From Dipteris shenzhenensis (Eukaryota; Polypodiophyta; Polypodiopsida; Gleicheniales), in assembly GCA_047967505.1 (NCBI GenBank), contig CM106540.1: a stretch of 64,000 nucleotides of DNA, one strand, 5' to 3'. Of this stretch, positions 55,401 to 64,000 are shown piece after piece. The notes below the pieces were generated by a model. It was given only the letters and a program-made list of their open reading frames with translations, had not been told where the DNA came from and did no database searches. Every line of letters begins with the position of its first letter. The first letter of the stretch is position 1. The position numbers and the translations under genes were made by a program.

Positions 55401-56465
55401 AGCATCATTAGGAGTAAAGAGTGCATCAGCTTTGGAGGGATCAAATGAGCAATGGACAGCCCATGCCCAATCATCGTGAAGAGCATGTGCATGCGAAGCA
55501 TCTGCTGGCTCATGGGATTCAATAGCATGTGAGGCATTAACTGTCAATCCTGCTTTCTTTTTCTCCGAAGCAATGCGCTTCCTGCATTCTGAAATGTCAT
55601 GTCCAAGCTTGCGACAATAGTTGCATCTTTTCTTCTTTGACTTATCTGCTGTATTTTTAGATGCATGAGAGGAATTGCAACTGCTATGCGCAGATTTTGG
55701 CTTGCTCATAGGCTTGGAAGCCTTGCCTCTTCCTGTTTGCTGGGAAGCAAATGCATGATCAGGAATAATGGCTTGTGTATTAGCTCGACTTTGCTCTTCC
55801 TGCAAAAGCAAAGTAACTAGCTGATCAAAAGAATAGTGGTCTGGATTACCCATGGCCACTAATCGAAGGGTTGTAGCAAATCCTTGATATGTATTTGGCA
55901 GTCCATTCAATGTGGTACTGACAAGCTGTGAATTTTGCACCACCTCATCAATGTTGGCAAGTTGTTCCATGAGGTCCTTGACCTTTGTCAGGTATGCATC
56001 CATAGAGTCACCTTCATTCATGCTGACTTCCTGTAATTGCCTTCTCAAATATGCAACACGTGCCTCATTGTGAATCTGATGGAGAGAAGCCAATTTATCC
56101 CAAGCATCCTTTGTTGTCCTGCAAGACTGGATGTGTGGAATAATGATTCTCTTGCATGATAAAGCAATACATGAATGTGCATTTGCATCTCTTGCATCCC
56201 ATCTTTTCTGTTCCCGAGTTGGAAGAGTAGTAGCAGGAGTGCTAGAAGATAAGGCATCCGGAGGAGTACCCCCTGCAGAGGGACCAGTAGTAGAGGCAAC
56301 CACTGTAGCATTGGCTGGCCTAAGATCAACCCCAGAAACAATATTCCACAAATGCTTTGCAACAAGAATATGTTTCATGAGATAAGACCACATCGGATAG
56401 TTGGTGCCATCCAGCTTATCATCTTCACGAAGAACGCCAAATAGATCTTGAGTGTTCCCAGCCAT
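52498..56465 (-). pseudogene. Copia-5 gag-pol, disrupted
   Basis: The first 514 codons from 56465 (MAGNTQDLFGVLREDDK) are open and hold gag, the knuckle CNYCRKLGHDISEC and protease. The protease motif reads YFGSGASKH, so the catalytic Asp is Gly. Integrase lost the segment from its CxxC to past the first catalytic Asp (near 54887). Frames break near 54920, 54600 and 54057. RT is a clean 434-codon block (54054-52750) with LDIKNAFLHGD and LYLDDMLITG. RNase H is broken by a small deletion near 52527. It is dead but less decayed than Copia-3. Confidence 0.9.
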
Positions 56466-57027
56466 AGCAAATGTGATACCCTGAAAAAGCTCGGAAAACC
56501 CAAAAGCCTCAAGGCTATCACTGCAGAAAGCTTGCTATCCAAAAATGCCAGCAAATATGTGCAAATTTTCGACCCAAATCAAAGGGAAAATGCAGATATG
56601 ACCCAAATGTGACAGTGACAGGCAATGTTCACTGCGAAAACAGCAAATCTGGCAAAAGCCGCAAATTTAATGAGGGCAAATAGGCCAAAAAGAGGGCAAA
56701 TGCAGAAAAGCCCCAAATTTTGCTTAAATTTTTGCAAATGTGACCCAATGTATGCGAATCTAACTCAATGTCTTGTAGAAAAGACTTAATTTCTGAAAAT
56801 CTGACTCAATGTCTTGTCCCAAAGTATGAACCTCAAAATGTAGGCTTTCCGAGCTGTTGAAATGGCTTGAGAGGATTTCAAACAGTAGAAGGAAGATAAG
56901 GAGAGCAAAAGCCCTCAAAAGCCCCAAATTTTGAGAATACTCTGCAAATGATTTCACACGTGCAAAGGATGTACCAAATCTCGGAGCAAATATAATGCAG
57001 GTACAACGTACGGTGAGCTGTATAATT

Positions 57028-57935
57028 AGGATACACACAGATTCACCTACCCCACTCGCTGAGGATCTCTCTTGGGCAGTTCTGGGTCTCTTCACACAGA
57101 CTCCGCATCGAGAGCGGCAGAGCAGAGCGACTATTCAGGGAGAGGCGCATATGCACACTGTGTGACATGCAGGAGGTTGAGACAGAGGAGCATTTCATCT
57201 TCAAGTGTCCTGTGTACTATGAGATCCGAGGATGTTTCCACTGCCTCTTCAGGGATAGTTACGGGATTTTGGCCTGTTTCCTCTGCTACCCTGGCCAGCA
57301 GTTTTTGGCAAGTTTCATTCATGAGGCACTTAGACACCGTGAGAGGATACTTTGAGCACGGAGACAGGAGCAGACTTCTTCCTCGGCTAATCCCTCTCAG
57401 AGCTCTATCACGGAGTTCTTTCAGCTAGATCACATGGACCCCCACGAGACGAGGCCTCGACATGACCGTGACCCAGATCTTGTGACCCGACAGCTCAGAG
57501 AGAGCGGTTCGACACACAGATCACTCTCAGGGACATCCCCTCCTTCTTTAGAGTCGGAGCCCGACCGATGGGGGTCACAGTAGCCCTGGTCAGACGCAGA
57601 GCTACAACCAAGAGACATGCGAGGACCGCACCTTTGAGTGGCCGACAGTACTCTATTGCCGACTTCATGACTTCACTGCCCCATCCATCCTGATATCTTG
57701 CTGCTGTCGATGATGATGATGATATTGATGACAATGCTGAGACTGATATATATAGTCGACCATCGACATGACTATGTCGTACTTAGGACTTAGTACTATT
57801 ATTTTGCATTTTTGCATTTTGCATTGGTATGGATGCTCGTTTAGTGTTGTATCAGGATTTTCACAGTCTCATAGACCCATTGGTCTTCCAAAGACTTTAA
57901 TAAACTTTCTTTCTTTCTTTCTTTCTATAGTTTGA
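57028..57935 (+). pseudogene. LINE C-terminal fragment with 3' UTR and (TTTC)n tail
   Basis: The plus-strand counterpart of 551-1270: after a one-base frame problem near 57090 it has CTLCDMQEVETEEHFIFKC (C-x2-C-x9-H-x4-C), then HEALRHRERIL and FQLDHMDPHETRPRH. A poorly open tail and 3' UTR follow, ending GACTTTAATAAACTTTCTTTC with a short TTTC run. Its 5' edge is fused to the Copia-5 leader. Confidence 0.8.
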
Positions 57936-58379
57936 AGGAATCTTTTAAAAAAAAAGCCATATTGAAGCTGCCACAAGCACTCTTTTTATGCCCAAAATAA
58001 TGAATTAATCATAGAAATGCACTGCAAAAGCGTATCGAACCGAAGAAGAAACAAAATCATAGACGAATGAGATATAGCAGCAAATAATCACTTGTGAGAA
58101 GCTGGAAAAAATTGATGAGCCCTGCATTTTTGATAAGAATGTTGGTTTGGGGATGAAAGGAGAACACCAAAATGTGGAGTTGTATTGGGAATACAAGAGT
58201 TATGTTACAAAGAATAGCCAAAATGAGGAATATATCTTGTACAAAAGAAACTTATCTTAATGGCAACCTTAGCAAAATAATTCCCAATTGGAGGTAAAAT
58301 TGCCCCAAAGATATGTTCACACCACGCTACTCATGGTCTTATAAGTCCCCCTTGTAGTGGCAGTGTGAACATGTACATA
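57936..58379 (-). other. Possible eroded LTR of the decayed copia upstream
   Basis: On the minus strand the remnant at 58380-59960 ends in a purine-rich AAGGGGGAC near 58347, where a polypurine tract would be. The following bases to about 58130 may be its LTR and include the hairpin TTGTATT-GGG-AATACAA at 58180-58196. No second LTR was found. Confidence 0.3.
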
Positions 58380-59960
58380 GAAATGGATCAATCACCCAAA
58401 TGAAATAAGCGTACAGCTTTGTGGAAAGCTTCAAATCTTTCTCTAGGTAGTGCCTTGGTACAGATCAGCAACATTGTCCTGTGTAGAGCAGTAGGTCAAT
58501 ATGATCTCCCTTGCATGAGGCCTCTCTGCTGACACTATGAAGATCTCCAACTAACCTCAGCCATACACAATTAACTTTTGCCATGAAGGCTGCCCTGCAG
58601 TAAGCCTCACAGGTAAAGATGGCAACATCGGGTTGTCATTTACTTAACGAAGAAAATAAAGATTGCCTCTGGTGGATTGTGGGCTACCATAATCACCTGT
58701 CCAGTCTGAATCACTGAAAGCCTATAGCTGCAAGCTGTCCAATGCTTAGTACCGGGATTCTGCGTAAACTTGCTGGCCTGGGAAATAGCAAACTGGATAT
58801 CTGGTCTAGTGTTGCACAGATAGATAAGACAGCCAACTGCCTGGCTGTACATACCCATATCATAGGGCTTTCCTGCATCATAAGGACTCATTTAGCCCGG
58901 TTCCATTGGAATAGAAGTGTGCTTGCAATGTTGAAAACCAAACTTATGCAGGAGCTTCTATATGTGCTTGGACTGAAGCAACACTATACTCTTATCTGAC
59001 TTCACAACCAAGTAATTGTGCAAAAGACCCAGGTTTTACATCTTGAAGCAGACCATAAAGTGCTTCTCTCAGCTTACACACCTTGGTTTCCTGAATAGGC
59101 ACAACAAAATTAATGGGATGGTTCACAAAAACTTGTTCCTGCAAATCTCATTTAACAAGTCTGTTTTTATACCCAACTGAAACACATTCTGTCCGTGATG
59201 GTGGCTAGCCAATACAACATCACATGCGATAGTGAATAGACGAGAAGTACTCACAGAAGTCTCTTTAAAATCTATGTTCTTCTGCTGGGCATTGCCTTCA
59301 ATTACAAATTCTGGCCTCGTATATGTCAATGGTACTATCAGACTTTCTCTTGACTTTGTGTACCCACTTAGTGCCTATTGGGGCTTCTTCCTATGGGCTT
59401 TTTGCCATGCGGCAGATTGACTAGATGCTATGTGCCAATTTTTATGACTTACATACATTTTTTTGCATGGCTTCTTGCCAATGTTCATCTTCTTGAGCTC
59501 ATCTGTATCATATAGTGCTCATATGTGCTCATATACACCACCTTTTGCAATACTCTCTAGCATTTCTGGCACCAATCCATGTCCTACTGGGTAGCTTGCC
59601 CATGGCTGGTATCTCTTCTTGAACTGCTTAGCTCATTCATGGTTTGCTATGGACTGGGCTGCCTCAATATGCTCTCCATTGGGCATTACAAGTAGCTGGC
59701 GTTCATGGACCTTTGTGCCCGATGGAAGCAGATGTTAAAATAAATCTTTTGAGTTTACTTGTTATCTGCCTATGGAATTCAGCAAGTGCCGAACATCATC
59801 TTAGAGTTCTCTTGTGATTGCATTCACCCAACCTAGCAAACAATGACATCCTAGCTTATATCCAAAATTGGGAATATCCAATCTTTTGGTGTATCAAATA
59901 TATGAAAACTGTTTGACTGTATATCCCAAGATTCCAAACCCGCCGTTAGAAAATTTCACC
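58380..59960 (-). pseudogene. Strongly decayed copia pol (linker, RT, RNase H)
   Basis: The minus strand shows linker text (HLLPSGTKVHERQ, about 59700), RT beginning VHKVKRKSDSTIDIYEARI (about 59340), LYGLLQDVKPG, YLCNTRPDIQFAISQ (about 58800), SDSDWTGDYGSPQS and SVPRHYLEKDL (about 58440). Stops occur every few dozen codons. Large parts of RT, including YVDD, are missing. Confidence 0.8.
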
Positions 59961-60129
59961 TCTTGTCAACCTCTTGGCCTAGAGTCAATATAGTTAAGCA
60001 TAGGTAAGTTTGAAATGTGCTTTTTTGAAATTGAACAATTTCAATTGTTTTAAAAAAAGTACATAGTTGCACTAAGGGATTAGGTTGCTGCATTCTCGGT
60101 AGTTTTTCTGATCTGTAGAGGTTCTCCAA
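59961..60129. other. Unassigned sequence
   Basis: Nothing recognised. Confidence 0.4.
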
Positions 60130-61138
60130 CCTGTATATGTTGGTGTGCTTTGGTGGGCTCTAATAAGCAAAACTGCAATCTGAACCTCGAGGTTTGCATG
60201 GACTAGGGATCCGGTGATTGTGCTAGGCCCTCTAGACTAACGTAATTTGAAGACCCTTAAGCAGGACCAGTTAAGACCCGTCTCACTTAGTGACCCAGCT
60301 TGCTAGATCACTAGGTTTTGGTAGATTTTGAGCAGGTGAGATCTACCCCCGTACACCGGGCTTTTGTTAATTCTGTATAGATGATTGTTTGATGTGTAAG
60401 GGAAAGTTAATGGAAGGTAAAAAAGACAAAGTAGACGGATATATGGGATTCAAGCGTCATGAAGCAAGTGATAGATGAGGAAAAGTGTCATGTGCATTGC
60501 TAGGGACAGGCTGGGAGATGACGGGCTAGAGTGCTATCCGTTGGAACATGGGTCAACAAGATTGTTTTTTCGCTTTTCTTGGCGCTTGTGTGCTTTTGTT
60601 GGCGAGCACTCTTCCCTGAGGCTATAAAGGGAGGGCCTAGGCCATAGTTGCACACACCGTCAAGTGAGGGAGCAGAGCTAGGAGCTATCAGCACAGCTGT
60701 TCACTAGGCGGTATGGGACGCCAAGGGTGAGGTTTGGCTGCAGGGCTGGCAGTTTCCACAGGGCTGATTGAGTCTAGATAAACATGGTTGGGTGGCGAGT
60801 TGCCTGCACATGATTCTTGTGTTCTAGGCCATGGTTTCGATAGGGTTTTGTTCTGTGAGGGTGTGACAAATGGTATCAGGCTGCCCTATTGTGGATGATC
60901 TCGATCATGGTCTAACTAATGCAAGGTATGAAGGAGTGACGAATTCCAGGTATGGATCCAATTCACTTGATGAAGATTTTGCAATAGCTTGTGATTTCGT
61001 CAGCAAGGGATGTGAATTCATCATGGAGAGGATCCTTGTGGGGAGGAAGATTGAACTAGAGAGAGGAATTCACCAAGAATATGGGAAAAGAAGAGCAGTA
61101 GTTGGTAATCGTTGAGAATTTTGATTGAGGTCAGCAAG
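60130..61138 (+). mobile_element. 5' end of an LTR retrotransposon cut by the gypsy element
   Basis: The LTR ends GTGTGACA at 60868 and is followed, after AA, by TGGTATCAGGCTGCC, a tRNA-Met-like primer-binding site. A TATA box CTATAAAGG lies at 60622-60630. The LTR start is not resolved and is only approximately placed. The leader or gag start runs to 61138, including a 74-codon frame from the ATG at 60891, where the gypsy LTR interrupts it. The rest must lie beyond 64000. Confidence 0.55.
60623..60628 (+). promoter_or_regulatory. TATA box in the truncated LTR
   Basis: TATAAA in a GC-rich context (GAGGCTATAAAGGGAGGG), a good plant TATA context, about 245 bp before the LTR end. Confidence 0.5.
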
Positions 61139-61661
61139 TGACACATCCCAGCACTCCTGAAACCCCTGATCTGCAAAACAACCACACACAACGTCAGATC
61201 TGAGCAGGCTGCTCACCACCCAACCGTGACATCTACGGGATGTGATCCCGAATCAGAAGATGTCCCCTCCGAGCCACGAGCTGAGCTACTGGCACGAACT
61301 CCCAATCAGATCCAAACCAGCCTGGTGTCCCATACCACCAGGTGGCGCTGTGAAGCCCTGGATCTGTCACTGGGCCTTGGGCTACGCTAAGATGCAGGCG
61401 CACGTCCGTGACTCAATCCAGGATCAGACCTAGCACCTGGGAACGAGACTTGCTCCCAACTGCACACTGAGAACTGAACCCCCTGGGCCCCTTTTATAGA
61501 CTCGGGCCCCGAGCGCCAAAAATAGCGAAGACCTATAAATAGTTCGTACCCTTGCCACTCAACCCGAGAATCAAGCGTGCCTAGCTCTAAGCCTCCCCAG
61601 GCTAACCTGAGCTAGTTCTGTGTACCTAGTACACGTCAGATACCAATCCGTGCACATGACA
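61139..61661 (-). repeat. Gypsy 3' LTR (523 bp)
   Basis: TG..CA ends and position next to the polypurine tract. The other LTR is outside the window, so boundaries rest on these signals alone. Confidence 0.8.
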
Positions 61662-61674
61662 TACTCCCCCTCCT

Positions 61675-63999
61675 CTAAGAACTCACTCCTGAGTTCGCTA
61701 AGAAATCCGGAAATGTTCTTTGGAGGTTTTGTAATGTCTCCCATGTTGCATCCTCCTCAACACGATCCTTCCACTTAATCTTGTATTCCGTGATAGTACG
61801 ATTTCGAATCTGTCTTTCACGAAATTCAAGAATACACTCAGGTTCGTGAGGAATAAAAGTTAAATCTGTAACTTCTATAATCTCATGAGGAGAAACAAGT
61901 TGATCATCTGCACCCAATACTTCTTTCAGTCTACTGACATGAAAGACTGGATGTACTTTAACATCAGGAGGCAATTCTAGTCGATATGCAACTGGTCCAA
62001 TTCTTTTAATGACCTTGAATGGGCCACAATATCTGGGGGATAATTTCGGAACCAAACCAGTACTTAGGCTCTTGGATTCCTTAGGAATTCTCAAATATAC
62101 CATTGTTCCTTCAGAGAACTCTCTGGGTGAACGATGTCTATTAGCATAAAATCTGTCCCGATCTTGGGCACTTCTAATAGACTCCTTAGCAAACTGCAAC
62201 ATTTCCTGCATGTCTTGCAAGAAGTTCTTAGCAGCATCATTTTGAATCCCTTTTAATCCAACCATAACTGGTGACTTAGGTTGAAACCCGTACATAAGCA
62301 TAAAAGGACTGTAACCTGTACTAGAATGCTTTGCACTGTTGTAAGCAAGTTCAATCATAGGTAGATAATCTTCCCATGAAGACTGTCTCTTAGATACATA
62401 TGCCCGAAGCATGTCTTCAACCAATTGGTTGACCTTCTCTGTACTGCCATCGGATTGTGCATGATCCGAGGAACTCATACTTAGAGTAGTTTCTAACTTC
62501 TCAAAAACAAGTGTCCAAAAGTTACTTGTAAACTTTGAGTCCCTGTCACTGACTATGTCAGATGGCAAACCATACAGCTTGAACAAGTGGTCCACAAACT
62601 CGTGAGCCAACTGAACAGCTGAAATAGTTGTTCTTGTAGGTAAGAATCTAGCCATTTTTGTCAAACGGTCGACTATGACCCAAATAGAGTCATGACCCTT
62701 GCGCGTTCGAGGTAAACCAGTAATAAAATCCATGGAAATACTTTCCCATTTATTACCGGGAATCTGTAAAGGTTGTAATAAGCCCGCGCTTCTAAGGCGT
62801 TCAGTCTTAGTAACCTGACAAACCCGGCAACCTACTACATAGTTCTCTATAAATGCACGCATCTTAGGCCAATAAAAGGTATGCCTCACAAGAGACAGAG
62901 TCCTATGTATACCTGGATGTCCCGCACTAGGAGCATCATGACACTCCCAGAGAATCTTGGATTTAAGGTCCAGAACATCAGGCACACAAATCTTTTCATT
63001 CCGGAACAGCAAGCCGTTCCTAATCATCCACTGACCTCCCGCCGCCTGTATCCTAGGTGGCACAATCCCTGAGTCCTGGTCAACCATGGAGCTCCCATCC
63101 TGGACTCTCTGCCAATAAGAACTGAAATGACTATCAGTTGCGTATAGCCCTCTCAAGGATTGAAATAGGTCTGAGGATATTTCCGTAAATGACAAAGCAT
63201 TTACAAACTTAACTCGACTTAAGGCATCCGCCACACTATTCAACGAACCCTTACGATAACGTATTTCGAAATCAAAATCCTGCATTAGCTCTGCCCATCT
63301 AGCTTTCCTTCTTCTCAATTCTGAGCCATCACACACATACTTAATTGACTGGTGATCAGTCAATACAAGGAACTTTGAACCATACAAGTAGTGTCTCCAA
63401 ACCTTGAGAGCATACACTACAACATAAAGTTCCTTCTCAAGTGTGGGCCAACGATACTGAGTGTCGTCTAGCTTCTTACTCTCGAAAGCTACAGGTCTGC
63501 CCTCTTGGAATAGAGCTGCCCCAATCGCATAATCACTCGCATCGGCCTCTAAAACATAAGGCCGGGTAGGATCGGGTAATGCAAGAACGGGTGCTTCCTT
63601 GATAGAAAACTTCAAGGTTTCAAAAGCCTTGTTCATTGCATCATTCCAAGAGATAGGCTGGGTAGACCTGCGTCCACGACCTTTCAATATGTTGGTCAAG
63701 GGTGCCGTGATATGTAAATAATCACGCACTGACTTCCGAAGAAATACCGTAAATCCTAGGAAAGAACGAAGTTGTTTCACAGCCTGAGGGATAGGCCATT
63801 CTAAAACCTTCTGGATACGATCCAGATCAATGCTAATACCTTCAGAAGAAATCTTGTGTCCTAAGTAAATGATCTCCTTCATAAAGAAGTCACATTTACT
63901 CATCTTGGCATAAAGCTTATGCTGTCTTAGAACAACTAAGACAACCCGGAGGTGTCCTATATGATCCTTAAGCGTTTTACTATATACCAAGATATCATC
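61675..63999 (-). CDS. Gypsy pol (RT end, RNase H, integrase, chromodomain), partial
   Basis: The open frame runs from the window edge, where DDILVYSK marks the RT catalytic Asp pair, to a stop at 61675. RNase H starts near 63560 (VLEADASDYAIGAAL). The integrase zinc-binding region has H-x5-H and CRVCQ (about 62810-62960). The catalytic residues are in SMDFITGLP, SDRDSKF and the Glu of STEKVNQLVED. The C-terminal part has PVFHVSRLKE and a chromodomain-like stretch with CILEFRERQIRNRTI, YKIKWKD and EEDATWE. Chromodomains in this position define chromoviruses and are thought to guide integration to particular chromatin. RT before YxDD, protease and gag are beyond the window. Confidence 0.95.
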   Translation of the reverse strand, partial: DDILVYSKTLKDHIGHLRVVLVVLRQHKLYAKMSKCDFFMKEIIYLGHKISSEGISIDLDRIQKVLEWPIPQAVKQLRSFLGFTVFLRKSVRDYLHITAPLTNILKGRGRRSTQPISWNDAMNKAFETLKFSIKEAPVLALPDPTRPYVLEADASDYAIGAALFQEGRPVAFESKKLDDTQYRWPTLEKELYVVVYALKVWRHYLYGSKFLVLTDHQSIKYVCDGSELRRRKARWAELMQDFDFEIRYRKGSLNSVADALSRVKFVNALSFTEISSDLFQSLRGLYATDSHFSSYWQRVQDGSSMVDQDSGIVPPRIQAAGGQWMIRNGLLFRNEKICVPDVLDLKSKILWECHDAPSAGHPGIHRTLSLVRHTFYWPKMRAFIENYVVGCRVCQVTKTERLRSAGLLQPLQIPGNKWESISMDFITGLPRTRKGHDSIWVIVDRLTKMARFLPTRTTISAVQLAHEFVDHLFKLYGLPSDIVSDRDSKFTSNFWTLVFEKLETTLSMSSSDHAQSDGSTEKVNQLVEDMLRAYVSKRQSSWEDYLPMIELAYNSAKHSSTGYSPFMLMYGFQPKSPVMVGLKGIQNDAAKNFLQDMQEMLQFAKESIRSAQDRDRFYANRHRSPREFSEGTMVYLRIPKESKSLSTGLVPKLSPRYCGPFKVIKRIGPVAYRLELPPDVKVHPVFHVSRLKEVLGADDQLVSPHEIIEVTDLTFIPHEPECILEFRERQIRNRTITEYKIKWKDRVEEDATWETLQNLQRTFPDFLANSGVSS

Positions 64000-64000
64000 T

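Larger units (their letters stand above)
52112..57027 (-). mobile_element. Copia-5, 5'-truncated copia element (LTR family 2)
   Basis: The 3' LTR (about 52112-52362, outer end eroded) and the purine tract complement ACCCCCCTC at 52365 are present. The leader begins near 56466 but stops at 57027, where it meets a LINE fragment; the 5' LTR and primer-binding site are missing. A last trace of the GTAC zone (GGTACAACGTACGG, 57000-57013) remains. Gag-pol is broken. Confidence 0.9.
61139..64000 (-). mobile_element. Ty3/gypsy chromovirus, 3' half
   Basis: On the minus strand pol is followed by a purine tract (complement of CTCCCCCTCCTCT, 61664-61676) and an LTR at 61661-61139 that starts TGTCATGTGC and ends GATGTGTCA. 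The 5' half is beyond the window. A target duplication cannot be tested. The pol frame shows no break, so the element may be recent. Confidence 0.92.

Noticed and set aside
1-64000. tRNA, rRNA or organellar inserts
   Set aside because: No cloverleaf-like A/B box pairs, rRNA text or plastid/mitochondrial genes were recognised; the TGGTATCAGAGC matches are retroelement primer-binding sites.

Overview
The window looks like nuclear DNA of a land plant with a large, transposon-rich genome. The evidence is a plant-type Raf-like MAPKKK gene (EDR1/ARK/CTR1-like, group B3) split into small exons by introns of up to 24 kb. These introns are filled with Ty1/copia, Ty3/gypsy, LINE, Penelope-like and hAT elements. 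The intron sizes, together with a Penelope-like element and abundant decayed LINEs, would suit a fern, another non-flowering plant or a gymnosperm. The species cannot be fixed from the sequence.

The host gene runs on the plus strand. Seven consecutive exons can be placed with canonical splice sites and matching phases: 1984-3410, 27756-27796, 29467-29535, 45710-45810, 50875-50953, 51072-51170 and 51303-51371. They encode the end of the EDR1 domain, a long linker, and the kinase domain through glycine loop, VAVK lysine, HRDLKSPN and DFG to the activation loop. Earlier exons lie before base 1. The exons after the activation loop are not found by base 64000.

Intron contents in order: window start, an LTR (246-550) inserted in a LINE fragment. 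4524-16744, a small non-autonomous hAT element with an 8-bp target duplication, split by two Copia elements: Copia-1 (4865-10724, minus, decayed) and Copia-2 (10772-16538, plus, identical LTRs, 5-bp target duplication, intact 1447-codon gag-pol). 16745-20704, copia debris. 20705-27349, Copia-3 (minus, mosaic, with a duplicated RT segment). 31086-35612, Copia-4 (plus, gag deleted). 35745-42025, a decayed LINE with CCHC, endonuclease, RT and C-terminal zinc-binding regions. 42030-43126, a Penelope-like RT. 52112-57027, Copia-5 (minus, 5' truncated). 57028-57935, a LINE 3' fragment. 58380-59960, a decayed copia. 60130-61138, the 5' end of another LTR element. 61139-64000, a Ty3/gypsy chromovirus running off the window.

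The most unusual pattern is shared by the copia elements although they fall into two LTR families. Between the primer-binding site and gag they carry a zone dense in GTAC tetramers (mostly CCGTAC), followed by a zone of repeated TTTGGGGCTTTTG-like words. Their LTRs also contain stacked perfect hairpins. In the intact Copia-2 this 862-nt leader contains a single ATG and stays open in the gag frame throughout. All positions and comparisons were read by eye; no search or alignment program was run.
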